From NCBI GenBank assembly GCA_963965975.1, contig OZ014413.1, forward strand, positions 2,490,001 through 2,554,000: a stretch of 64,000 nucleotides of DNA, read 5' to 3'. The translations under genes were made by a program, and so were the position numbers. Position 1 is the stretch's first letter. The number at the start of each line of letters is the position of its first letter. Shown here in pieces: positions 35,501 to 46,910 of this stretch. This DNA comes from Xestospongia bergquistia. Taxonomy: Eukaryota > Porifera > Demospongiae > Haplosclerida > Petrosiidae. The notes below the pieces were generated by a model. It saw nothing but the letters and a program-made list of their open reading frames with translations, had not been told where the DNA came from and ran no database searches.

Positions 35501-36239
35501 TTATACTATAAGGAAATTCTATCCTAAAACCTTACTAAAGGATACAAAATAAGTGTATAATACTCTAAAGTGGTATATATATATACCATATAGTTCTGTC
35601 TATATTTCATGTAAATGATCCACTACATAGAACATTGACAGTTTTGGAATTAACGTTTTATATGAGTTTGAAAGTCAGCATAGTGGGTATGAATTGAATT
35701 GTCTACCTATTCATTAATAATAATAGTCATTCAGTTATCTGGCCAAAATAATGTAATTGAAGAAAAGGTAATTTTATAGTAACAAGCTTGTGCATTACTC
35801 TGTCTCACCTTAAGTATGTATTTATCATAAATTATTTTAGATTAGTGTATGTCAATGAAACTCAAACATTAATTTGGTTCAACTTCATACTTTATAAACA
35901 AATAGAGGATATTATTAATTATATGCATTTGTTGTATTATTTTGTAATTACTATTATGTATACTTTGAATGATTGTAATAACAAAATTTACTGTTTGGCA
36001 GTTGAACATTATTGCAATGCCAAATCTAGGCCAGCTCTATTCAATATTACTAATGCTACAGTGTTTCATATAAAATCACGTTATACGTTATCAAATCCTG
36101 TGACAAATATAGACAATATTTGATAACATCAATAAACAATGCATGATTTTAGTAGGTTATATATATAGTAGTAATCTCCTCCCCCACTAATTTACCTGTT
36201 TTAGTCAATCAAGAAATTATCATTTGACCAAGTGTGAAG

Positions 36240-36773
36240 ATGTTCACTTCTTATATATCTTATATATCGAAGATAAAGTTTCAACATGTCAGCTATCAGT
36301 CTGCAATGCTTATTCTTTGGGATGCTTTGATGTATGCTCACTTACACTTGTTACAAAAAGTTGGTTTAATCAGTTTAACAAAGGGCCATTCTCAAGGCAA
36401 TCATGCTATTCTCATCGATATTGGATATAGTTTATTCTTTTTATTATTTCCTCTCTTTGGTCTACTTGCAGATATAAAGACAGGTAGATATAAGACAATT
36501 ATTACTGGTGTTTACTTCTTATTTGTATCGTGGATAATAGCAGGCTTGGCTATAATTCTTAAGACATACTTTAATTTTGATTTAACAGTTATGATTCTTG
36601 TATGGATATGTTACTTTATACAACTTATTGGATATTGCAGTTTTCGGTCCAACATTGTTCAGTTCAATATTGATCAATCAATTGGAGCTTCAGCTGATGA
36701 ACTAAGTGCTATTGTTTATTGGGACTCTATGAGTATACCAACAGTGATCCTTGTTAGTGAAATTGTACAGTGT
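36240..36773 (+). pseudogene. Subfamily A1 transporter, 5' fragment
   Basis: ATG at 36240; 170-odd codons from MFTSYISYISKIKFQH through TM1-TM5 to SEIVQC are intact and in frame, including FGLLADIKTGRYKTI and FNIDQSIGASADELS. At about 36773 it joins spacer DNA equal to 34100, and the frame closes after 25 unrelated codons. The TM1-TM2 loop (LLQKVGLISLTKGHS) differs from the other full-length A1 genes, so it samples another A1 subtype. Confidence 0.85.
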
Positions 36774-39138
36774 AAATACAATTTAGTAGCGATCTATAAA
36801 GTAGTATCATTTACAATATGCCATTATTATTTTTATTACAGAGTTTGATTAATTATAGGTAAATAAATTTTGTAATTATTTCATACCTGTAGTAGCCATT
36901 AACAGCAGTATTATTACAAAAATTTATTTAATGAATGGATGACAACATGTCTGTCCCTACTTTTACAGACAATAGTTCGGCCCAAATAAAATTGCCTCAA
37001 CATTTTCACTGTCTGACTCTAACTACTGTGTATTACTATAGAATAAACAGTATATTATGTTAACATGAAGAGGAATAAGTGATACAATTATATATGGACT
37101 TAATGAACTGAAAGAAATGATATTGACATTTTTATGAGTATTGTTAAATATTGTATTATTGAACATTTATTAAAATGGTACATGTACAAAGAGAGTTGAA
37201 ATAACTTTTACGTACATGATTGAAGACTTGAGACCACCCAGTCCACAAGCTGCCCATGCACGTGTTGTGGAAGGCGGGATTATAATTAAAATATAATAAT
37301 TAATTATTAATAGATCCACCCACAATAAATGTGCAAAATTAATGTTATTGCTTAATATTTCTTGTTTGAAAACAAGTGGTCATAGACTAGTGTTCCATGA
37401 AAAGTAGATTCATTTAAAGTAAACACAATTGCAGGCGTAATCAATGACAAGAATAGTCGTTCAGTCTGAATCAGTCATACATCTGGCAATCAAAATTTAT
37501 GATTAAAGTTCTAATATTCCAATCTCAATTTAAATATGTACGTACAATTAACGAAAAGGTAGTTTTATATTAACAAGCTTATAAATTACTATGTTTCACT
37601 TGATATATGATATATTAGTATAGGTTTGTGTATGTTCATGATACAGAAAGTTTATTTTAAGTTATATCTTAAACAAACAGGATATGTATTTTTTATCATT
37701 AATTTCAATATACATAGATGTTGTAATATTATTATATAATTATCATTATGTATATTTTGGATGGTTATACAAGCATAACATTTTCCTTTTGGCTGTTGAC
37801 TATCAAAGCAATGCCTAATTTAGGAATAACTCTAACATTATAATTAACATTACCAATAATACATATTGCATATAAAATCTTTTTACACATTATTGAATTC
37901 TGTTACATAAACTAATTGTACAAAAGATCAAATATTATAGCTAAACAATGTATGAGGTAAATAATTATTTATCATTTTAATACATTGCTGCCAATATTAA
38001 TGTTCAATTGTTTATAAAACAATTTTAAGGATTAATTTATATATCTGAATAACACCTTATACTATTAATTTAACAAACTAATGGCAGAACAGTTGACATT
38101 GAATTGCATGAGTATATTGCTCATGCTCAAATAAATAATAAGTTTGACATTACACACAGTATCATATACATTTTGTCCACTGTAACAATTTTGATAACTT
38201 CAGTTCATTATTACTTTTTATTGTATTTGTGAAAAAAAGTCATGTAATGTATTTATTTAATTTAGTGCTAACTTAAACTATCATTAATACCATTGTTTTT
38301 ACAATCCTTTAAACAAGCATAGAGGACATTTGATAATATATTAATAAGACTTCTGATCTTGGTTAACATGTTATAGATACAATATAAATATGCCCCTCCC
38401 CCCTAAATTAGCTATTAATATGTCCAAGCCAATCGTGTAATTGTCATTTTGGCGAAGTATGAAGACATCAAAATCTCTTGTGTCAATTATATTTATACTA
38501 TAAGGATATTCTATCCTAAAACCTAAAGGCTAAAAAATAAGTGTATAATACTCTAAAGTGGATATGTATATACCATATAGTTCTGTCTATATTTCATGTA
38601 AATGATCGACCACATAGAACATTGACAGTTTTGGAATTAACGTTTTGGAAGTCACTTTATATGAGGTTGAAAGTCAGCATAGTGGGTATGAATTGAATTG
38701 CCTACCTATTCATTAATGAGAATAATCATTCAGTTATCTGGCCAAAATAATGTAATTGAAGAAAAGGTAATTTTATAGTAACAAGCTTGTGCATTACTAT
38801 GTATCATAAATTATTTTAGATTAGTGTATGTCAATGAAACTGAAACATTAATTTGGTTCAACTTCATACTTTATAAACAAATAGAGGATATTATTAATTA
38901 TATTCAGTTGTTGTATTATTTTGTAATTACTATTATGTATACTTTGAATGATTGTAATATAAAAAATTTTCTGCTTGGCAGTTGAACATTATTGCAATGC
39001 CAAATCTAGGCCAGCTCTATTCAATATTACTAATGCTACAGAGTGTTTCATATAAAATCACGTTACACATTATCAAATCCTGTGACAAATATAGACAATA
39101 TTTGATAACATCAATAAACAATGCATGATTTTAGTAGG

Positions 39139-39180
<42 letters not shown>

Positions 39181-39253
39181 TCTCCTCCCCCACTAATTTA
39201 ACTGTTTTGTATTGATAGTCAATCAAGAAATTATCATTTGTCCAAGTGTGAAG
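36774..39253. other. Spacer, second unit of the tandem duplication
   Basis: Repeats 34100-36230 with small differences; about 170 bp at 38285-38450 are present here and lost in the first unit. Contains the E-box block copy 2, another orphan A1 start (about 38460-38496) and a (TA)n tract at 39140-39174. No complete gene. Confidence 0.6.
37225..37320. promoter_or_regulatory. Conserved E-box block (copy 2)
   Basis: Same block as at 34430. The first CACGTG is kept (37259-37264); the second is lost through a local change (CCCACAATAAATG). Function inferred only. Confidence 0.35.
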
Positions 39254-39511
39254 ATGTTCACCTCTTATATGTCGAAGATAAAGTTTCAACATGTCAGCTA
39301 TCGGTCTGCAATGCTGATTCTTTGGGATGCCTTGACATATGGTCACTTACACTTGTTACAAAAAGTTGGTTTAATCAGTTTAACAAAGGGCCACTCTCAT
39401 GGCAATCATGCTATTCTCATCGACATTGGATATAGTTTATTTTTCTTATTATTTCCTCTCTTTGGTCTACTTGCTGATGTAAAGACAGGTAGATATAAGA
39501 CAATTATTACT
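39254..39511 (+). pseudogene. Subfamily A1 transporter, short 5' fragment
   Basis: ATG at 39254; 86 codons matching the fragment at 36240 (MFTSYMSKIKFQHVSYRSAM to GRYKTIIT). At about 39511 it joins the promoter of the next A1 gene (TTGAAACTTCAGACAAACAT). The upstream fragment lies only about 160 bp from the intact gene's ATG. Confidence 0.85.
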
Positions 39512-39672
39512 ATTATATTGAAACTTCAGACAAACATAGAGAATGTTTGATAACATTAATACCCCGTAATGCATGCTTTCAGTATGCTATATCTAATAAA
39601 CTCCTCCCCAACTAATTTAGCTGTTATGTATGTGCAAGTCAATCAAGTAATTACATTTGGCCAAGTGTGAAG

Positions 39673-41214
39673 ATGCTCAGTTCTTTTATGTCGAAGATGA
39701 AGATTCAACATGTCAGTTATCAGTCTACAATGCTGATTCTCTGGGATGCCTTGATGTATACTCACTTACACTTGTTACAAGAAGTTGCTTCAATCAGTTT
39801 TACTAAGCACCATAGTCATGATATTATCATTGATATTGGATATAGTTTATTTTTCTTATTATTTCCTCTCTTTGGTCTACTTGCTGATGTAAAGACAGGT
39901 AGATATAAGACAATTATTACTGGTGTTTACTTCTCATTTGTATCTTGGATAATAGCAGGCATGGCTATTATTCTTAAGACATACTTTAATTTTGAGTTAC
40001 CATTTACGATTTTGTTAGGGCTAAGTTTTATTATTCAACTTATTGGATACTGTAGCTTTCGGTCCAATATTGTTCAGTTCAATATTGATCAATCAATAGG
40101 AGCTTCAGCTGATGAACTAAGTGCTATTGTTTATTGGGACTCTATGAGTATACAAACAGTGATGCTTGTTACTGAAATTGTACAGTGTTTAATTGAAGAA
40201 AAACAGTTTCTAATTGTGTGCTATGTATTATCAGGTGTGGCCGTGTCAACAGTCATAATCACCAACTTTCTTTTTAAGCACTGGCTTGATACTATACCAC
40301 AAATTACCAATCCTGTCAAATTGATTGCTAAGGTACTCAACTATGCAAGAAGGAATAAATATCCAAAGAATCGTAGTGCCTTGACTTACTGGGAGGATGA
40401 CTATCCTTCACGAATAGATTTAGGTAAAGAGAAATATGGTGGACCTTTCTCAGAGGAGGAGGTAGAGGATGTGAAAACAGTGTTTGGTATTATACCACTT
40501 TTTATTAGTATAGTGGGTATGTACAGTGTTGAATTTTTTTCATTGTATATATATAATCAAGACAATGATCTGAAACTCATTGATTGCTTTTTCTCAAGTC
40601 CTTTAGTTGCACATATTGTTGCTGTAATTGTTATGCTTCTTCATTTAAAGATTGCACATCTATGTGTCTATAAATTCATTCCAAGTATGTTGAGAAGAAT
40701 TGGTCTGGGGCTAGGGTTTGCTTCATCCACAATAATGTATTTTGTCATCATTTTAGCTTGTAAAGTGCATTTTCATATTAACCCAACCTCATACAAAACA
40801 CTTGTCATTCCACATGTTTTGCTTGGAATATCATATGGCTTACTTTTTCCAACATCCTTAGAGTTCACAATAGCTCAGTCTCCACATAAAATGAGAGGAT
40901 TTATGGTTGGTATGTGGTATGCAGCATTTGGAGTTGGTTATGCTATTAACTATTTCGGCAAGTATCCATTTAATTGTAGATTTGACTTTATCTGCCCAAA
41001 TTTTTACTATTACATTTATAAGAGTATTATTGTTTTCATCATACTTATAATATTTGTAGTACTAGCTAAACGTTACAAATTACGTGTGAGAGAAAATGAA
41101 ATCAATATACATTGGATAACTGAGGAACATTATGAGAGGTATATGGAGCAGGAAGTTGAGTACAGGAATGAAATGGGAATGACAATTGATTCTGTACATG
41201 AAATTAATGACTGA
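39673..41214 (+). CDS. POT/SLC15-like 12-TM transporter, subfamily A1 (copy 3)
   Basis: 513 residues from the ATG at 39673; an in-frame GTG six bases upstream was rejected. The first ~90 residues are identical or nearly identical to the copies at 2982 and 28287, including the TM1-TM2 loop. The TM7-TM8 loop differs: FFSLYIYNQDNDLKLIDCFF, with changes through LVAHIVAVIVMLL. The motifs FGLLADVKTGRYKTI, FNIDQ, LTYWEDDYPSRIDLGKEKYG, EFTIAQSPHKMRG and the tail YKLRVRENEIN are present. The C-terminus (MTIDSVHEIND) is shorter and different from copy 1. Intronless. Promoter-proximal DNA is shared with copy 1 back to about 39518, where a recombination junction lies. Confidence 0.87.
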   Translation: MLSSFMSKMKIQHVSYQSTMLILWDALMYTHLHLLQEVASISFTKHHSHDIIIDIGYSLFFLLFPLFGLLADVKTGRYKTIITGVYFSFVSWIIAGMAIILKTYFNFELPFTILLGLSFIIQLIGYCSFRSNIVQFNIDQSIGASADELSAIVYWDSMSIQTVMLVTEIVQCLIEEKQFLIVCYVLSGVAVSTVIITNFLFKHWLDTIPQITNPVKLIAKVLNYARRNKYPKNRSALTYWEDDYPSRIDLGKEKYGGPFSEEEVEDVKTVFGIIPLFISIVGMYSVEFFSLYIYNQDNDLKLIDCFFSSPLVAHIVAVIVMLLHLKIAHLCVYKFIPSMLRRIGLGLGFASSTIMYFVIILACKVHFHINPTSYKTLVIPHVLLGISYGLLFPTSLEFTIAQSPHKMRGFMVGMWYAAFGVGYAINYFGKYPFNCRFDFICPNFYYYIYKSIIVFIILIIFVVLAKRYKLRVRENEINIHWITEEHYERYMEQEVEYRNEMGMTIDSVHEIND

Positions 41215-41369
41215 TGTTACAAATTCATGGCTACTATTAAATTTACTTTCACTATTTTCTTACTATATCCTTTATATAATATATACATTGTTTTGAAAAG
41301 AAAAGAAATAAGATTTACTTGAATCCACTGACTATATATCTGTGCCTTCTTGTATTTTTTTGTATTACT
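41215..41369. other. 3' flank of A1 copy 3
   Basis: Parallels the 3' flanks at 4524 and 29835 in part. No gene. Confidence 0.4.
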
Positions 41370-41670
41370 AATTTAGTATTGTTTAAAAGAAATTTCCTCC
41401 TACTTAAGTCCTACTTAGCACCAGAAGATAAATGGTATACCTACAAAGTGACTGCTATTTTTGAGAATTTAGCCAAGAATCTTGCTTCCAAAGCACATCT
41501 ACTGACAAATACCATCAAAGAGTCAGGAGCATAGTGAAATAGCTTATCTTTGTCATCTCTGAGCCTGTGGATGGATGATTTGTATTGCTGTTGGCTTATG
41601 TCTATGATTCTAAAAGTAAATCACATACTTGCTACTGTGGAGCTGATCCTGGAAGGTATATGACACACTT
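41370..41670 (+). pseudogene. Small conserved gene fragment, copy 2 (possibly LITAF-like)
   Basis: Diverged copy of 5050-5350. PEDKWYTYKVTAIFENLAKN is read in one frame up to a TAG at about 41532. After frame changes come a hydrophobic stretch (near 41560-41600) and SHTCYCGADPG. One residue is missing between the two Cys compared with the first copy. Same caution on family; both copies look dead. Confidence 0.3.
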
Positions 41671-42394
41671 ATCACAGTTGCAAATATAGTGAGGGTTGTG
41701 ACCATAGACATATCTATGATAAATGATATTGTGTGCTGGGCACTAACTTCAGCTCACATTCTGTCTAATCTAGAGCTTCAGGAATCTATCCTTTTGTTGG
41801 AAAGCGACCTGATGGCATTCTCAGAATAATAGCAAGTTGTTATTGTAACATACAATTTGCCACACTTCTATATTCCATACATGTTTTATATGTACATGTT
41901 ATATGTCAATCAATTTATATTTGTGGTGTACATATTACCTGTTTGATGTGATATCTGTAGATTGTCTAGATAATAATGTCAAAAATTTTAATGAATGAAT
42001 TGATATTATCCTTACTACGTTATTTTGATGATGATTATGTTGCACGTATATAAAATGTATTCTTAATGTTTAACTACACAAGTGAATATTGTTTTATTAA
42101 AATTTGTGAGATTTGAGAAGGGAGCAAAAAGATCTCACACATAACATGTAATAGAGTAGAACAAGGTTAAAATTAATATATCACTACACACAGATTATTA
42201 TTTTATGTTGCTCGTATCACTCTATATCAATTTGTGAGGAAAATTTTTAATTCATACATTTGCATATTGCATAATTTTAATGAAATATACATACATACTC
42301 AGATCTACAATGATGTTTTCTCTGGTAGGTCTGAGAACAAGACATTACAAAATTTAATATAATCAGGCAGAGTGAATAAAATAAGTAATCTTTG
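41671..42394. other. Spacer, no gene seen
   Basis: AT-rich. The last ~35 bp (AATCAGGCAGAGTGAATAAA) match the leader of B genes (5380 and 54520). Confidence 0.4.
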
Positions 42395-43577
42395 GATAAT
42401 GTTTATGACCACAATCAATAATACTTCTTATTATCTGGAATGACTTTGATAATTTTCTGTGCATACTTAATTCTACCAATTAACTACAGCCATTGATAGC
42501 AATTCTGAAGTGGATATTGCTTTGGATATTTAATATGTTCTGTTATTTCCTCATTCCGCTATTTGGATTGTTAGCTGATATAAAGACACATAGATATTTT
42601 ATAATAATCACTAGGTGTGTGACTGTCCTAGATATAGTTGGTTGTTTAGCTTTAATTGTTAATTCTACTTTTAACTTAAAACCACTTTATCAATACTAAA
42701 TATTTCTTTTTCCACTTCATTGGTAATTACAGTTTCAATCAAATATTTTTCCAATTTAATATTGATCAGGTTGTAGGAGCTTTAACTGATTAACTAAGTG
42801 ATATTATATATAGGAACTTTTTGAGTGCATTACTTATTTATTTATTAAGATTATTAAGATTATTAAGATTGGGAAGTGTCTAATCAATAGGCAAGACGTT
42901 TTTGTTGTGTCTTATAGACTATCAGGCCTGGCAGTGTCTACAGTCATTGTCAGTGACAACATCTTTAAACACGGTTAGTTACTACATATCATTTTTAGCC
43001 ATTGCAATCCTTCGACTTCATTATCAACTTTCATTTATCCATGTTGTCATAAGTACATTCATAGTATGCTAAAAAGAGTTGGTTTATGATTGGTAATCTC
43101 AGTATCCACTCCAATTATCCATCTGGCTATGTTACTTATAAAAGACTTTAAAACATAAATAATGATTTGTTTAATGGTATTATTCCACAAACTTGATATC
43201 TATCTTTTATATTTCTATTTTTTTAACATCTTTTGAGTTCATAATAGCTCAGTCTACACAAGAAATGAGAGGACTCATGATTGGGGTATCATATACAGCA
43301 ACAGGACTTGTTTTTGCTACCCAATATTTTAGCAAATACTCTTTTCAATACAAGAGACATATGCATTGTCAAAACCATTCCTTTTATTTATTCAATAGTG
43401 TATTTGTGTTATAATCTTCATTGTGTTCCTGATAATACCTAAGTGTTAGAAGTAATGCATGAAAGAGAATGAAGTCAATGTACACATAATAGCTGAGGAA
43501 CATTATTAGAAATAAATTGTACAGAAAGTAGAGTATAGGAGGGAAATAGGACTATTCCTTGAAAAAAAACTGACATT
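42395..43577 (+). pseudogene. Subfamily B transporter, decayed copy
   Basis: Matches 5420-6897 and the intact B gene: TGGAATGACTTTGATAA at the start, GATATAAAGACACATAG, TTTAATATTGATCAGG, then a deletion of the central loop and TM7-TM8 (jump at about 42975), FEFIIAQSTQEMRG near 43230 and a damaged tail. Shares the ACTAGGTGTGTGAC lesion with the cassette-1 copy. A 9-bp unit (ATTAAGATT) is repeated at 42840-42870. Confidence 0.8.
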
Positions 43578-43619
43578 AATTGCATTGATTTTATGATTTG
43601 CTGTTTACGTCGTTATTAA

Positions 43620-43800
43620 TATAGTGATATAATGTAATTGTTTTTATAATCTTCATTGTGTTAAGTGTTAAAAGTTACAAGTGAGAGAGAGTGAAGTCAT
43701 AGTACACATAAGAGCTGAGGAACATTATAAAAGGTACATTGACAGGAAGAAGAGCATAAGAGGGAAATTGGACTATCACTTGAATCAACAAACTGACATT
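43620..43800 (+). pseudogene. Extra 3' end of a B gene
   Basis: A second copy of the last TM end and tail (TTCATTGTGTTAAGTGTTAA, GAGAGAGTGAAGTCATAGTA, AACATTATAAAAGGTACATT), directly after the decayed B copy. Nearly the same sequence ends the fragment at 57446-57811, including the shortened TGTGTTAAGTG. Confidence 0.75.
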
Positions 43801-45546
43801 AATTGCTTTGATTTTATGTTTTGTTGTCTACGTTAGTCAGTCAGCATTATTAATATAGTGATATTATTGTTATTGCTAAGTTAGATCAGCTAAAAAAGCT
43901 GACAAATGTATTCACACTCTGACACAAACATATCTATACAACTGACACAATAAACACATAAATACTCACATCAACTAAGTAATATAATCTATGGCCAACC
44001 AAATGAGAAGAGGATTATAACATTTAAAGATAACCATATTGACATTCAATAAGCAACCTCACCTTATAAACATGTAATATTATTGTGTTTGTGTGTATGC
44101 CTAATAATAAATCTATATATCAGTATATATATGTAGATGACAATGTGTCAATTACTGATTTTCTGATGAAATGAAATAAGTCCAACTATGATTGTCTACT
44201 CTTCAATGTGTTTTGTCTGACACTAAATACTGTCTTTAAATAAAGAGAATGTTCATTAAAAAAAAAATAAATGATACATATTATGCATGAATTATTGAAC
44301 TAGAGAAATGATATTATAATTGTATACTTAAGAAAATGCACATCTCTTACAACACTGATTGGGTTTAATTCTGTGCTATGATCATTGACTAAAATATAAC
44401 TTGTTGGAAGTTGGTCAGGCTCAAGTTATGGCTGAAAATATAAATTAGTGTTTCAATAGTCAAGTGTTTCATCCCCAAATTTATATAATTATGTATAATA
44501 TAATTGAAAAGCATCATAGTGATACACCTGTGCAATGCTAGTGTTATGCCTCACAAAAGATATCAGAGATAACTGACAAATCAGTACTTGTCAAACTGAA
44601 AGTTTTCTTTAAGTCATATGTTAAACAAAAAGGTAATATTGTGTATGTATATTTATGTAATATTATCTATACACATAATTAATATAACTACTCTAAATAA
44701 ATTTATCACTATTTTCACTATACATAGTTGCATGGTTATACCAACAAAATAATTTATCATTTGGCCATTGATTATTATTGCAATGCCAAATATAGGTCTA
44801 AATCTATTCATTATTAGTAATACTACAATATTGCATATAAACTAATATGTAAAATGAGTAAAATGTATCATAAAGCATCATTTCTCTGTAACTGTCACAT
44901 TACGAAAGATAATAATAGCTTATAAAATTAATGGACAACACTCCCAAAAGTTCTACTTATACCCAATATTAGTTTTGAGTGAAGTATCAAATCTTTTAGG
45001 CCAATATATTCCACTAGACAATCTGGAATATACGTATTGCTACTGCAACTTGATCTTTAAGTACCATGCATAATTATAATAGCTAACTTGGACAATAAAT
45101 GAACCTTCTTGTATTGACAGTTACTGTGGCTATACATAAATTTAAATAATCTTAATGTCAAAATTATATATGATCTGTTAATGTACATAATCATTATTAT
45201 CAAATTTCCTAATAGTGTATAAGACAACGTCAACTATTTTGTTATAGCATTTTTGAGATATACTCTAAATTACAAATTATTGTTGGCACACTCAATGTTA
45301 TAATAACAATATACAATTTATATTTGACACCATATTTTATATTTTAATTTTGGCTGTCCATTATTAATTTTTGCGTATTTTATATCAATATCAAAGTCAA
45401 AAAAGCAAACAGTTGCCAACATATTTAGCCAACTTTATAATATCAGTCACTTCATAGTTATATAGTTTTGTAGCATGGATAAGAGGATTAATAACATTTA
45501 AAGATAACCATACTGACATTCAATAAACAACTAACTAATAAATGTA

Positions 45547-45596
<50 letters not shown>

Positions 45597-46910
45597 CACA
45601 TAAACACTATGATGTTACGTGTTTATAAGGTGCGGTTGTTTATTGAATATCAATATGGTTATCTTTAAATGTATGACCTATCAAAATAGTGTCCACAATA
45701 TAGTAGATGCTTAAGTATCAGTATAGAATCATGTCCTCAATACAGAGGATAATATATATATATATATATATAGTTAATAAACGTATCAATTACTACATAC
45801 CTATGGTAGCCACTGATTGCAGCATCATTAAAAACATGTGTTTGACGAGTAGATGACAATGTGTCAGTTCCTAATTTTCTGATGAAATAAAATGAAGTCA
45901 ACTATGATTATCTACTCTTCAATTTGTTTTGTCTGACACTAAATACTTTCTATAAATAAAGAGAAAATTCATTAAAAGAAGAAAATAAATGATACATATT
46001 ATGCATGAACTAATGAATTACAAAAAATGATATTATAACTGTATACTTAAGAAAATGCACATCTTTTATATAACACAGCTAGGGTTCAATTCAGTGTTAT
46101 GATTAGTGACTAGAATATAACCTGCCTGAGGTTGGTCAGGTTCAAGTTGTGACTAACAATACAAATTTGTGTTTCAAAGGTCAAGTCTATTTTCCTCAAA
46201 ATTTTATATAGGTATGATATAATTGAAAAGAATCAAAGTGTTACAATTGTGCAATGCTAGTGTTATTTTTTATAAAGATATCAGAGATAGTTGACAAATC
46301 AGTACATGTCAAATTGAAAGTTTTCTTTAACTCACATGTTAAAAGAACAAGGAAATATTGTGTATCTATACTTATTATCTATGCACATAATTTATATAAC
46401 TACCATGCATAATGGCTAACTTGGACAATATATTAAACTGCTTGTATTGACAGTTACTGTGGTTATGTTTACATATCAATTTTCCTAATGTAAAAATTAT
46501 AAATGATCCATCAATGTACATAATCATTATTACAGTATCAAATTTCCTAATAGCATACAAGATAATGTCAACTATTTGGTTATTAAAGATATACATTCTA
46601 AATTACAAGATCTTTTTAGCACAGTCAAAGTTATAATAACGATACAATTTATATTTGACATACATAATCATTGTTAAAGTATCAAATTTCGTAATAGTAA
46701 ACTATTTTGTTACAGTATTTTTAAGATTACATGATATTGTTGGCACACTCAATGTTACAATAACAATATTTGACACCATTATTAATTTCTATGTATTTTA
46801 TATCAACATCTAAGAAGGAAAAGCAAACAATTGCCAATATATATTTAGCCAACTTCATAATAACACTCACTTCATAGTTATTCATTTTTGTGGCATGAAC
46901 AAGAGTCAAG
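43801..46910. other. A2 upstream spacer, internally duplicated
   Basis: Two successive copies of the A2 5' flank: about 44000-45485 and 45486-46910. The first copy runs up to the A2 leader (CACTTCATAGTTATATAGTT at about 45453) and then returns to the block GATTAATAACATTTAAAGAT instead of a gene. (TA)n tracts lie at 45553-45591 and about 45751-45771. No gene in either copy. Confidence 0.65.
45495..45671. repeat. Inverted repeat around a (TA)n tract
   Basis: CATTTAAAGATAACCATACT (45495 on) and its near reverse complement ending AGGGTATGG-like ATATGGTTATCTTTAAATG (to 45671) form imperfect arms of about 36 bp around a (TA)n centre. Confidence 0.75.

Larger units (their letters stand above)
33515..36239. 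other. Spacer, first unit of a local tandem duplication
   Basis: No complete gene. 33515-34080 parallels 49967-50560. From about 34081 the sequence is repeated at about 36774 onward (offset 2678 at 34111/36789) and again at 50560-52061. It includes a conserved GC-richer block (34430-34530), a GAAAAGGTAGTTTTAT possible splice donor at about 34747, and an orphan A1 start at 35465. Confidence 0.6.

Noticed and set aside
35788..36123. 111-codon + strand ORF upstream of the A1 stub
   Set aside because: The sister copies at 38800-39110 and 56800-57080 do not keep the frame; composition is spacer-like.
42493..43414. Short ORFs that look like small membrane proteins
   Set aside because: They are pieces of the decayed B transporter at 42395-43577 between frameshifts, not separate genes.
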